Shown here piece after piece: positions 44,453 through 56,000 of a stretch of 64,000 nt of DNA. The notes beneath the pieces were generated by a model. The model saw only the letters and a list, made by a program, of their open reading frames with translations. It did not search any database and had not been told where the DNA came from. Every line of letters begins with the position of its first letter. Position 1 is the first letter of the stretch. The DNA comes from Allomyces arbusculus. Lineage: Eukaryota; Blastocladiomycota; Blastocladiomycetes; Blastocladiales; Blastocladiaceae. Position numbers and translations under genes: made by a program. The DNA lies in NCBI GenBank assembly GCA_027604705.1, contig JADHYV010000002.1:558001-622000 (forward strand). The letters run 5' to 3'.

Positions 44453-45640
44453 TCAATTGTCCAATTTTGTCACAACCTCGATCCCATCCTCGGTAACCAA
44501 CAGTGTCTCCTCGAACTGCGCCGACCGTCCACCGTCCTTGGTCACGACCGTCCATGCGTCGGGCCACATCACAAACGCAGGCGACCCGTGGCACAAGATG
44601 GGCTCAATCGTAAACGCCATACCGGGCTCCATGGTCAAGTCGCGCGCCGCGTGAGTCGGCACGTGGTGGACAATCGGCGCGCAATGAAAATCACGACCAA
44701 TCCCATGGCCGCACATGTCGGGCGAGACAGCGAACCGCGCCTCGGACGCGACACGCCCAATAGCGTGGGCGATCACGGAAAACGGAGCGCCGGGTTCGCA
44801 CGCGGCAATGGCAGCGTCAAGTGCGGAGCGCGTTGCAGCGATGAGGTCCATAGCGGCTTGGTCGATTTGGCCAACGGTAAACATGGCCGAGCAGTCGCCG
44901 TGGAACCCGTTGAGATAGACGGTCACGTCAATGTTGAGAATGTCGCCAGCAATGAGTGGACGCCTATTCGACGAGGGGGAAACATTAAGTTCCATTCAAG
45001 CGACGGCGGGCAAATGAGAAAAAGCGCGGTCAACGCACTCGTCGGGAATTCCATGAGCCATGACGTTGTTGATGCTCGTACATATCGATTTCGGGAACGA
45101 CCCTTGATAGAGGAGCGGCGACGGGTACGCGCCCGCATTGACCACGGCATCGTGCACGGCCGCATCGATGGTGGCTGTGGTCGCGCCCTCGTACACCAGC
45201 GACCCGGCAAGGCGCAGCATGCGCTTCGCAAGCTGGCCCGCGGCACGCAACGCATCACGATCGGCATTCTCCACCAGTCGTGGTGGCTCGTCGTCGCCGA
45301 AGTTGGGGTTGCCCGTCCAGCTGGGGTCCAACCCCCACGGAGGGCGCCGTTCGGGAGCAACTTGAGCAGCGGCCGCGCGCGCAGCCTTGGTGCGCTGGGC
45401 CGTGGCGGTGGTCGTCAGCTGGGTAAAGTCGGGTGTGATCAGACGGTACTGGCCAAACGGTGCACGCTTGCCGCGTGCGCTCGCCGCACGGCGTTCGCTA
45501 AAATTGGCGGCAGCGCGGGCAAAGGAGCGACTGAGCGGCGGATGCAGGGAGCTTGGTGGCAGCACGGCACCAGGGCCAAGGGCCAGCCGTCGGCGCGCAG
45601 CCAAGACGAGTGGGCGCAGCGTGGGGGGATTCGATAGCAT
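44453..45640 (-). CDS. Methionine aminopeptidase type 1, mitochondrial-type (MAP1D)
   Basis: Metalloprotease removing the initiator methionine from nascent proteins, here probably in mitochondria. Exons 45039..45640 and 44453..44963 (intron 75 bases, phase 2) give 370 residues from the ATG at 45640. That start gives MLSNPPTLRPLVLAARRRLA, an Arg-rich presequence without acidic residues. An in-frame ATG at 45790 would add 50 Cys/Arg-rich residues and cannot be excluded. The type 1 core has FPKSICTSINNVMAHGIPDE, spanning the intron to RPLIAGDILNIDVTVYLNGF. The five metal ligands are visible: Asp in NIDV, Asp in HGDCS, His in CGHGIGRDFH, Glu in FTIEP and Glu in SAQFEETLLV. No MYND/RING zinc fingers of cytosolic Map1 precede the core, which supports the organellar assignment. 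Confidence 0.92.
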
Positions 45641-46036
45641 GAGACCGGTCCTTGGCCGCTTGCGCGCCACAGCAGGCTTCGGCAGGTCAATCGCTGGCGA
45701 GGGCAGCGTGCCAAAAGCAACTGTGAGCAGCGCGCCGTGCTTGCACCGCCGGCAACAGCGCCGCGCGCAGCATGTGGATGCGCGAGGCATCACGTGGCGG
45801 GCACGCGCGCGCGTGGCGCGTGTGTCGCGGCGCGTCTCGCAGCCGCATCGCCCTGCCCGCCGCGTCGGCGGCCGGCCCTTGGATCAACCGCGCCTTGCGG
45901 CTTTTCGGTGGGCCAGAAGCGCCTGACGGCACACCGCGGTGCGCCACCTCTCGACTCGCGCGCGCTGATCAGCCCACCTCGCGCGCGCACTTGGCGCAGG
46001 ATCCGCGCCTGACTTCCACTCGCTCCACTCTGCTCC
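45641..46036. other. Divergent promoter region of the aminopeptidase and the Ser/Pro-rich gene
   Basis: 396 very GC-rich bases between head-to-head starts. Part of it may be coding if the aminopeptidase starts at 45790. Confidence 0.4.
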
Positions 46037-47824
46037 ATGGGGCTGGCCTCGTCGTCGCTCGTTCACCAGGCTGGACCCCTGCACGCAACGACGGACGACA
46101 GCCCCCATTCACCCACGCGCCCTCCAACCGCCCCCCATCCCGCGCCCGCGCGCCGTCCGGACTGCACCGCCGACGTCCCCAACGCTGGCAACATGGATTC
46201 GCTCTCCATGGACGCAGCCCCGCTCGCGTCGACCGCGGGCACCAGCAATCTGGCCTTGAATGACTCGTTTTCTGACCCGCACCTGTCGAGTCTGGATTTG
46301 ACCAAGCCCACGCTCAATATCTCGCTCGATCCGTTTCCTGCGCTGGCACTCCTCGATCTGTTCCAAGAACTGCACGATAACGCTTCTGTGCGCGACTTTT
46401 TGCTCTCGTTCCCACCGCCCCATGAAGACGACGTGCACGCACCTGCCACTGCCCAGCTGTGGCGTGGGGTCGCCGATTTGTTGCGCGCAAACCGGCATCT
46501 AACCTCGCTCGACATTGTGCTGGGTCCGCATCATGTGCGCGACACGCTTGCGAGCCCGGACGGACTCGACCCAGTCCTCGACGTGCTCGCCCCACCTAGC
46601 AACAGCGGCGCCGGCAGTGCTGCGGCCAACGCGACGTTGCGGCAACTCCGGCTCTGGCTGTTGGGCACGTCCCGCACGAGCGCTACGGGCATGGCGATTG
46701 CGACCCCTGTCGCACGCCGTGCTGCCACGTTAGCGTGCCGCGTTGTCTTCCAGTACGACGAGAGCGCGCCCGCTGCCATTTCCGCCACAGCTCTGCGGCT
46801 CGACTCTCCTCCACCCACGGCTTCGCGCCGTGGGTCGGTCCACCGCCGCCCGTCAAAGACCTATGGCGACCTGTCGTCGACGCCGTCGTGGCCGCCCGCA
46901 GGACCGGAAACCGCACCCACTGGCACGCCGCGCCGCGACGGTCGGTCGGATGGGTTTCTTCAGCACCTACCGTTTGCACTTCATCCTGTCACCGTTTCGC
47001 CCAACGGGTCGAGGCCGCTGAGTGACGGTGCCGGGTCCGATTACCTGGCCAGCGGGCCCGTCGCGAGCGCCACGTTTACGACCCTTGATCGCACGACGCC
47101 GTCGTCGGGCACCGCCGCGTCCGTCTATTTGAGTCTTGGCACCGAGTTTGGCAGCGCGGCCGCGTCGACACGATCATCTTCGCCATCTTCGGTGAGCGAT
47201 TCGTTGACGGCAGCGAGCTCGGTCGGTGACGCGATCCAGCAAGTTACTCCACGACCAGCGGTGATCGTTCCGCCGGTCGTGGTCGTGGCCGATGACACCG
47301 AGGTGGAGAGGATACCGCTTAATTTGCACGATACCAGACCGCAATTTGGATCGCGAGCGAGCGGATTGGGCAGTGACGCGTCGGGAGTGGTGACGCCCTC
47401 GCCCGGGTCCGGTTCGGTGACCCCCTCCAACCGACACATCTACGGCATGAGATCTCTTGTTTCCTCGTCCTCGGCGTTCCCGGTCCCTGTCGCACCGATC
47501 GTCATTTGCGTCAATGAGCCGCCCACCGACGTGACCGCCGCGTCGACTCTCTGGCACCCTCAGCAACTAGCCGCTCATCCCGGTGCCGCTGACCTCAGCA
47601 ACTTCTACGAAGCAGACCTCCCGCTGCAAGTGTCCAGCATAACGAGCATGGACGCAACATACGAGCCTGCGCGGCTTGCTGGGTGCACACTGAGCGTGGC
47701 GGCGGCCGGCACGAATGTGCCGCTACCGGACTCGTCGCCCAGGAAGGGAGAAAACTCGGTGTTGGGCACGCTGCGCACTGATTGCGCTGCCGCGACGGTG
47801 GCGAGTAAAACAGCTGAATGTTGA
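46037..47824 (+). CDS. Unrecognised Ser/Pro/Ala-rich protein with a myristoylation-like N-terminus
   Basis: A single open frame of 595 residues from the ATG at 46037, in which I recognise no family. It begins MGLASSSLVHQAG; glycine at 2 and serine at 6 fit the N-myristoylation consensus MGxxxS. Residues about 90-230 look folded and leucine-rich (FPALALLDLFQELHDNASVR; LWRGVADLLRANRHLTSLDI; ATLRQLRLWLLGTSRTS). The spacing is faintly like leucine-rich repeats. From about 250 to the end it is Ser/Thr/Pro-rich and probably disordered. No stop or obvious intron interrupts it. A second ATG at 46193 (MDSLSMDAAPL) would remove the myristoylation motif. Coding status is supported by length and by distinct composition of the N-terminal part, but GC-rich DNA gives long chance frames, so I keep the confidence moderate. 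Confidence 0.55.
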   Translation: MGLASSSLVHQAGPLHATTDDSPHSPTRPPTAPHPAPARRPDCTADVPNAGNMDSLSMDAAPLASTAGTSNLALNDSFSDPHLSSLDLTKPTLNISLDPFPALALLDLFQELHDNASVRDFLLSFPPPHEDDVHAPATAQLWRGVADLLRANRHLTSLDIVLGPHHVRDTLASPDGLDPVLDVLAPPSNSGAGSAAANATLRQLRLWLLGTSRTSATGMAIATPVARRAATLACRVVFQYDESAPAAISATALRLDSPPPTASRRGSVHRRPSKTYGDLSSTPSWPPAGPETAPTGTPRRDGRSDGFLQHLPFALHPVTVSPNGSRPLSDGAGSDYLASGPVASATFTTLDRTTPSSGTAASVYLSLGTEFGSAAASTRSSSPSSVSDSLTAASSVGDAIQQVTPRPAVIVPPVVVVADDTEVERIPLNLHDTRPQFGSRASGLGSDASGVVTPSPGSGSVTPSNRHIYGMRSLVSSSSAFPVPVAPIVICVNEPPTDVTAASTLWHPQQLAAHPGAADLSNFYEADLPLQVSSITSMDATYEPARLAGCTLSVAAAGTNVPLPDSSPRKGENSVLGTLRTDCAAATVASKTAEC

Positions 47825-48179
47825 TGCAGGTTCGGTTGGGAGTGCTTGAGTGACAGTGACGTGGACGTTTGGAGGCGGCAGGCATGTGATGCTTATGTTG
47901 GAGAAGCGTCTCCATGCCGCCCATTTGTCATTGTTGTCCCCACCAAAATCACAATCGCTGTTTCTGGCCCTTTCCTCTTTTCCTTCCCCTCTCCCCTGCC
48001 GCACGACCTCACCGCGCATCAACACGCATCAACAACTAAGCGCTACTGCCCGCAACTGTATCAGCGACCGACCTCGCCCCCCATTTGGACCGGTCCCAAC
48101 GCCGCCATCGCCCAACCGGCACCAGCACCACCCATCCCTGCCGCGTCTCCCTGCCGCACCAAATCGGTCGATTGCCGCG
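47825..48179. other. Intergenic upstream of ISCA1
   Basis: 355 bases, pyrimidine-rich on the + strand from about 47935 to 48150. Should contain the ISCA1 promoter. No gene is supported. Confidence 0.4.
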
Positions 48180-48759
48180 ATGCCCCTGCAGGCTACTGTC
48201 CGCGCCGTGGCCGGGTCGATGCCGCGTGCCCGCAGGGCCGTGCTGTCGATGGTTCGTCATTGCCATCACGCCGTCCCTTGTCCACGCTCCATGGGGTGCA
48301 GCGCAACTGACGCTCCCGACTCAGACTCCCGCGGCCGTGTCGCGCATCAAGGAAATCTCCAAGCCCGAGGCGCTGCTGCGCGTTGGCGTCAAGAAAAAGG
48401 GTCTGTTGTCGTGCGCGAGTGAGTGCCTGTTGTGGAACCGCGCGCTGACGCGTGGCGCTCAATGTAGGTTGCTCGGGCCTGTCCTACACGATTGACCAAG
48501 TATCCGCGAAGCAGCGATTTGACGAGGAAGTGGTGCAGGACGGTACGCATCGTGCGACCTTGATTTCAAATCCGCTGAATCGCACGCTGACGAATCTTCC
48601 GGTCCACCAGGCGCGAGCATCCTGATCGACTCCAAGGCGCTCCTGTCGATCCTCGGGTCGGAAATGGACTATGTCGAGGACAAGCTCTCGGCGCAGTTTG
48701 TCTTCTACAACCCGAACGTCAAGGAGGCGTGCGGGTGCGGCCAGAGTTTTATGATTTAG
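48180..48759 (+). CDS. ISCA1: Mitochondrial iron-sulfur cluster assembly protein ISCA1
   Basis: A-type iron-sulfur carrier that, with ISCA2 and IBA57, builds 4Fe-4S clusters in mitochondria. Exons 48180..48251, 48325..48400, 48468..48542 and 48611..48759 give 123 residues; human ISCA1 has 129. The presequence MPLQATVRAVAGSMPRARR joins AVLSM to TPAAVSRIKEIS, as in the animal protein. The three cluster-binding cysteines are in GCSGLSYTID and CGCGQSFMI. The diagnostic MDYVEDKLSAQFVFYNPNVK precedes the last two. Intron 1 has a GTTCGT donor and an AACTGAC branch site. Intron 2 is read with a GTCTGT donor; a better-looking GTGAGT 18 bases downstream would insert six residues before the first cysteine, which the family does not have. 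Confidence 0.92.
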
Positions 48760-50099
48760 GGCTGAGCTCACCCACGCCTTGTATTTGGTTGATTTTCATT
48801 GTTCTACCCGGTGGAGAGGTGGGAAGCTGGCCGTTGCAATCCTGTTGCGCGGCCGGTTTGCCCATGTTCGTCCACTGTGGTCCTTGTCTATACCCGTTCG
48901 TTTCTGGTTCGTTTCTGGTTCGTTTATCCGAGTGTATAGTGTAAAATCTCTCTATTTGCGCTGGTGCAATGAATGAGCGCGTCCATTCAATGGCGGGCCA
49001 GGCTCGCTTTTGCTCTTACCATGCAGTCATGTGTGAGCTGGATCGACTCAAGGTAGTGGTCGTTGGCCAGGTGGAGGCGTTGCTCAATGCGCGGGCATTG
49101 TCAGCGCTTTGCGTGCCGCAGGCATGAAGAGAAAGTTCAGAAGGACCAGCCAAGGCATTTAAGCTCAGATCGCAGACGGCCACAAACGAAACGTCAACAA
49201 CAAACAAACAAGTGGGTGGCCACCCATCATTATCACACATGGAAGACAGCACTAGAGAGGGACTGTCCCCCACGACAAGGTCATGGGCCTCGTTATCTGG
49301 TTGAAACCACCACCAATTAATCCAACTCTTCGCTTTTTGTGTGCTTTCATGTCACGTTATGTGTAGGCTCTCATCATTCAAACACTCACTTCTGAAGGCT
49401 GGCTCATGGGCTCTCAAGGAGGCCGTTATTTGCCTCTAGTTTGCGAGACAACACAGCACAGGTTTCTCCATACCATGTGACGGCAAGTTTGGTTAGCCGT
49501 GCTCGACCCCGAAGTCTGTGGAAAATGCAATCATATCATGCCTCGCACGCGTCTAGAGGGAGCCCTCCCGCACCTACTTGTGCGAATGATGCCTGCGCGT
49601 GCGAAGCGCAGTCAGAGGAGCGGCAGGGGAGACGACAGTTGCCCTTCCCAGCCTTCATGGTAAGATGGGCTCGCGCCCAATTTGGCCCAGTCCGCCAATG
49701 AAATGAAGCGAAGCGGATGAGAAAAGGCGACTGTAAGATCATAGTCTAGCGTGACGGACCGTTGGGCGACAGGAAAGCCTTGGAAGTCCCGCGAAGAGAG
49801 GCATTTGATTCTCATCCTTGGCCGCCGCGGTTGCTCATCCACGCGGTCATAGCCCGACCTCGACTGAAATGATGTCCCGAGTGATTTCGAACCAATGCAG
49901 AGAGTTATCTCAAGCAAATCAACGATTAAATTATTCTCCACCCAACGCGAACGACAGCACAAGTCCTAGAAACAACCAATCCCAAAATGTGCCAGTCTCC
50001 CACGCTCGTAACAGTCTTCTACACCTTCCTCTTGCCCCACGACTTCAACCGCGACCATGACCGCGACGCGACCGACCCCGACCAAGCGACGCGCCTTGC
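48760..50099. other. Gene-poor interval between ISCA1 and the dynein gene
   Basis: About 1.3 kb of lower GC between two convergent genes. Several short open frames exist but none has conserved features I recognise. No tRNA, repeat or mobile element is evident. Confidence 0.35.
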
Positions 50100-53000
50100 T
50101 TACGATGTGGCTGCGAGCATGGCGACGCCTCGCAAGATCCAATACTCTGGCGGCTGCACCGTCTTGACGTCGATGTCGAAAATGTAATTCTGGTCAGTGC
50201 GGCGAGGTCGCTTGTAGACGGGAGAGCGGTACAGCTTCGGGTCCGGCTCGTCGGCGCCGTTCACGGCCGAGACATGAACGACAGGCATCGCCTGGTAAAT
50301 GATCTTGGGCTGCGAGTCGGTCAGGCGCACGTTCTTGCGGTCCCACCCGGCGCCCTCGATAAAGAGGCCGTGGATGTAGAGCCCCTCGTTGGGCGGCGCC
50401 GTGATATCCTCCTTCATTTGCTTGACGACCTCGGGCGCGAGTCGCACGTTGTCGAGCGCCCACCCATTGTGCGCGCGCGTGATTTCTTGCCGAATCGCCG
50501 TCAGGAACCCTTGCGGATTGAAGAGGCCCGTCAGCCAGAAGACGAGCGGGCGGCCGTCAAACACCCACGTGTGGTACTGCTGGAACCGCATGATCAGTTC
50601 CGTGAACCACAGACCGAGCGTCGCGCCCTGCCACGAGACCTTGGCCCAGGTTGCGGGCACGCGCGCGTCGTACAGCGCGTCGAGCGCCTGCTGCAGCTGA
50701 GCCGAGACAATGATTGTGCCGTCGATGGCGAGCTTGAGATCCTGCAAGTCGGACCGCGCGACCGAGAGCACCGTCTGCATGCGGTCGACTTCTTGCCCGA
50801 GGAAAATATTGAGCGGCTTGGGCCCACCCTGCTTCTTCAGACACTCCTTGACGCGGTTCTTGTCAAAGTCGTCGGGCAACTTGGATAGCAGGTCGTTGGC
50901 GATGCGCTTGACCACGTCCTCACGCGTCTCGCCCGTTCCAGACCCAGAATCCTTGGGCTGAATCGACAGGATGGTCTCGAGCATCGACTGCGACTGCTTG
51001 GTTTGCGACGAGATATCCGCATTCGGGTGCAGGCCAAACACCTCGGGCGAATCGACGAGCGGCAGCGACTCAATCGAGCTGCGGTACTCTTCGATCGTCT
51101 TGAGCTGCGGGATCGTGTACCCCTTGTAGAACTGGAACTCGGGCAGGAACATGTGGTCCCCAAACCATACTTTGCCGTAGGTGTTGAGCAAGCGGCGATC
51201 GTAATCGTCCGTGACACGCCCGCCGTAATGCACCTCGCAGAACATGTACCGCGCCGTAATCCACGAAATTGACTGCTTGGGTTGCAGCTCGTCGACGTGG
51301 TTCTGCACAAACTGCACCGACGCGGCCAAGTCCGACTGGTTGAACTCGTAGGGAATGTTCCACCCAACGGGACCAAACTTGCGCCGCTCCTGCACGACCG
51401 AGTGCAAGAAAGCGAGCCCGTAGAGCAGCGGCTTGTACTGCGGCCGGTTGCTCATGTCGAGCATGTCCTGCGTGAGCCAGTTGTAGGTGCGCTTAAGCCC
51501 AGCCTTGACCCCTTGTGGCGGCTCGTTTGTGAACTTGATCGAGATTTGCAGCAGGTTGATCGGAAATTTCGGGTTCACGTCGGTCGTGATCCAAATGCGG
51601 AACTTTTCGTGCATCGTCTCCGTGTCGAGAATCGTGTTGAGCAGCTCGTCGAGGAACGGAATGCCCAAGTGACAGTTTTGCAACAGCAGCCACCCGCCGT
51701 TCGTGATGAATTGCTGCAGGAACTTGCGCGCGTGGATCTCCTGCCCTTGACCCATGGAAATGGCCTTGATGTCGACCTTGTACTTTTTCGACAGCGCCTC
51801 GATATCGGCCGACGGGTCGGAACCGGTCGAGAGCAGACAAATCATGGGCGTGCGGTTATCCGATTCGCCGAGCAGCGCGTCCAGGTCGAGCACAAGCGAC
51901 TCGGCGTAGCGCGTCCCGAGCGACTCGGCAATATACTGCTTGGCCATCATGACAGTGCGGTCGAGACACCACGAGCGCAACAGTAGCAGCTTGCGGAACG
52001 CATCGAGCGTGTTCTGGTAGCCCGACGGCAGCACGTCATTTTCGGGTGCATCCTTTTCGTACCACGCGCGCCAGGCCTTTTCGTTCTTGCCGACTTGGTT
52101 GAGCAGGTCACTGAAAGCCGACATCTTGGACAGCGCGACCAAGTTGAGCCATGTGATATCCGGAATCCAGTTGAATGGCTTCTTGGCCACAGCATTGATG
52201 TCGAGCGCAGCACCACCGCGAATGAACGTGCGGAACTCTTCGTGCGCAATCTTGCCCGACGGAATGTCGATCTTGAGCGCGAGCAGCAGTACAAAAATGA
52301 TCTTGTGCACCTCGTAGAGACCGCGGGAAATGTAGACAAACGCACGGAACGTGCAGTACTCGATGATGTTTTGAATGCGCTTGGACGGAATCGGCGACGG
52401 CGCCGACTTTTCCATCGACTCGTCGAACAGCTGCAAGAACTGCTTGAGTGCCGTCTGGTACATGCAGTTGACCATACTCAGCTCGGCAATCAAGAAGTAG
52501 ATGATGGACCCACGTGTGGCCACGGGACGGTACTCTTCACGCGCAATCGAAATCTTCTTTTGCGTTTCGGCGGCAATGAACAGTTTCTCGTTGACTTCCT
52601 CGGCCGTGACCTTGGTCGTGGCGAGCACCTCAATGAGCGACTCGTCGTCGACGAGCGAGCCCTTGGTCGACGTGAGCCGCTCGAGCAAGTTGTCTTCGAG
52701 CTGCTTCATCTTCTTCTTGTTGCTGTTGACCTCCTCGAGCAGCTTGGTCCGCTCCGTCTCGAGCTCTTGCTTCTCACGTAAAATGACACGGCCGAGCAGC
52801 TGGTCCTCGAGACCCTTTTGCGTGACCGTGAAGTCGATGATCGATGTCTTGGCTGAGATTTCGGGTGTGTACGACGGGTTGGGCAGCTTGGTCGTAATGT
52901 AGAGGTAGAAACCCTCGGCAAAGTCGAGCTCCTTGTCACCAAAGATGAGCTTGAACGACTTGCCCGACTTGATCAGGTTCTTTTCGAGAATGTTGTCGAG

Positions 53001-56000
53001 CGTCGGGTCCAGCGTCTCCTCGACGTCCTCGATGAGCAGCGGGCGGCCCGTCGAAACACACTCTTCAATGTGCGACCGGAAGTACTTGTGGTTCAAGTTG
53101 GTAATTTGCAGCTTGTTCTGCTCCTCGCGGTTGCGGATCCACGACTTGGCCTGACCCTGCGGGTCAATGAGTAGCGGGTAACGACTGCCGCGCGTGACGA
53201 CGATACCGTTTTGAATCGATAGCTCGTCGGTGGGCAACCCTTGGATGTTCCACTCGCCAATCGTCGTATTGTCGACGAGCATGCCAATCAGGTCGAGGTC
53301 CTGCGTGAACGGGATCTTGCGGCTGACGAGTTCCTTTTTCCAGTCGCTCATGAGCTGGTTGCGGAACAGGTAGTTGAACGGGCCCGAATACGACAGGAAC
53401 GCCGAGCACAGCATCATGTCGCCCACGAGCCGCCCAATCCGCTCGGCAAATTCCTTGCTCTGCTGCGTCCACCGATCTTTCTCACCCTTGAGCCCACCAA
53501 TCAGCGCCGTGGCCGCTGTCATCTTGCGCTTGCAGCTGTCGGCGTCGGCCTGAAGTGCTTGCTTGGTAGTGATGGCCTGGTTGTACTTTTCCTTGAGCAC
53601 ATCGAGCACGGCCTGTTTTTCGTCAAGCACCATCTGCGCCGAGTTGAGCTCGGCCATGGCGAGCGCGAGCTTGTGCTCTTGCACAACGAGGTTGGCCTTG
53701 AGCGGAATGACCTTCTTGTTGATGCGGTAGTACGAGGACATGGCGCGCACCCACGACGCCAAGCCGGCCACATCGGCCGACACTTTTTTGGCACCCTCCA
53801 AGCTGAAATCGGGCATGTCGAGGTAGGGCTCAAGCAACTCCACCGTTTCCTCGTTGATTTCGTCCTTGCCGAAATTGAGCAGCGAGCTCAGGAAATCGGG
53901 CTGCGACATAAGCTTGAGCGACTCGGCCCACGAGGGCTTGCAGCACGGCCGGTCCGGGTCTTGCGTAACCGGGTCGACGCGGCGCTTCATGAGCAGGCCG
54001 ACGCCGTCCATGATGCGCATGATCAGGTGCGGCGGCTTGGCCAGCTTACGCACCGATGAAATGTGCGACGGCTGGATCGAGTTGAGCGCGCTCGCGGCTT
54101 CCTCGAGCGCGGGTTTGGCTGCTTCAAGCTCGCTCTCGGCCAGCGACTTATCAGCCTTGATTGCATTGGCCATGGTCTCAGCCTTTGTCTTGACTTTCAG
54201 CACTTCGTCCTTGACTTTTTCGGCCGCGGCGGTACTCACCGTCACGTCGGCCAGCACCTCGTCGGCGGCTTTCGACGCGATCGCGAGATCCTTTTCCTTG
54301 ACCACAAGCTCCGACTGCAGCACCGAGACCGACTGCGCGGCTTCGAGCAGCTTGTTGAGACCCATGTTCATGCGATCGGCGAGCTCACCGACCTCAGACC
54401 GCTTCTGCTTGTACAGTGTGCGGTATGAGTTGATAAACGACAGGTAGGATTTAGGCGTGACGTGCGTTTTGCGACGGAACTGCTGGAAGTAGTTGTTGCA
54501 CGTTTCCGTGACGAGGTCGTGCGTGAAGGCCATGTGCGCAATGATCTCCTTCTTGACTTGGTCGCTGCACACGAGCTCCATTTCGTTGATGAACTTTTCC
54601 GAGACGGCGCGCAGTGCCTCGTTGGGCCACTTCGTAAACCAATCCATGGTGCACCCACTGATCAAACCCGGGAACTTGAGCGCGCGGTTGCGGAATTTTT
54701 CGCCAACGGGCGAGAAGCACAACACAATGTGCAGGTTGGCCTTGACGCGGTCGATGAAGAACTGCCACAGGTTCTCCATGGTGTCGACCGTGTGCGGCCG
54801 CTGCTTCTTCATGATCGGCCGCATGTCCGACGAGATGCCAATCACTTCGTCCTTGGCAAACAGGTTGGTCACTTCGCCAGATGTGAGAATGTTGTTGATG
54901 AATCCGAGGAACCCTTCTTCCTTGACCTCGTTGTCGGTGAAAATGAACGTGGCCGGCTTGCCCTGCAACCCAGCGACCTTGTACATGTTCTTGAGGTCCT
55001 CCATCAAATTGGTCACCGAGTAGTTTTTGGAGATCGCAATCTGGAAGACCTGCGCCTTGGCAATGAACGACGCGAGCCGCGTGAGCGACTGCTTGCCGGA
55101 CCCACCGACACCGACGAGCAGCGCGCTACCGCGCGGTGTGCGAATGATGCGCGAAATGCGCACAATGTGCTTCATGGCGTCCTCGAACAGCACCAGGTCC
55201 ATTTTCGCGCCGCGAATCGCCTCGTTGTACTGCTTCATAAACTCTTGCAAGCGCGTGCGCAACCCGTCAAACGAAGGAATGCGCTCGTAAATTTTGAAGT
55301 CCTCGGGGTTGATTTCAATTTCCGGGTCGTCGGGTTCCGGCGGGTCGCGCATAAAGTCGACAAAATAACTGCGCGTCGCGACGGCCTGCGCCATGTCCTC
55401 GCCGAGCTCTTTGTTGATGAAATTGAACATGGTCTTGTTGAACCAATCAATGTCCTCGGAGTTGGTGAACCGGTCGGGCAGCACGCGCGAGCACTCGTGT
55501 TCCCACAGGTGCAACAGCATCTTGGCGTTGACAATGACCTCAGACTTGGTGTTGAGCATGCCCTGCACGATGCGACTCAAATCACGCAAGTTAAAAATGT
55601 AGTGGAACTTGGCGGGCGTCGGCAGCATCTTGACCTTGGTCATTTGCCACAGCTTGCGCGTCAGCGACGCAATCTTGCCGGCCATGCCAATCACGTCCTC
55701 AGGGAACTTGCGAGCGGCCGAGAAGTGGCCCTCGATCATTGTGCCGAAAATCTTGTCAACCGACACGTCCGACGGAATCGTGCAGTTGAAAACCGCGAAT
55801 TGGCGCTTGAGACGCGACGGAATGTCGTTGCGCCCACCCCCTGGGTGCATCATGGCGCCCAGGAATTGCAAGTCGACGATACTCGTCCAATCACCAGGGC
55901 GGTCGAGGGAGTAGAACCCTTGGTACTCGACCAGCTGGCGCAGAATCTCGGCCGTGACCTGATCGCCCCACTCGTTGATCTCGGGCATGTTGATATCGTC

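Noticed and set aside
49885-49905. Sequence resembling a tRNA B box (GGTTCGAA on the minus strand)
   Set aside because: The flanking bases do not form a T-arm stem and no A box or acceptor stem lies at the right distance.
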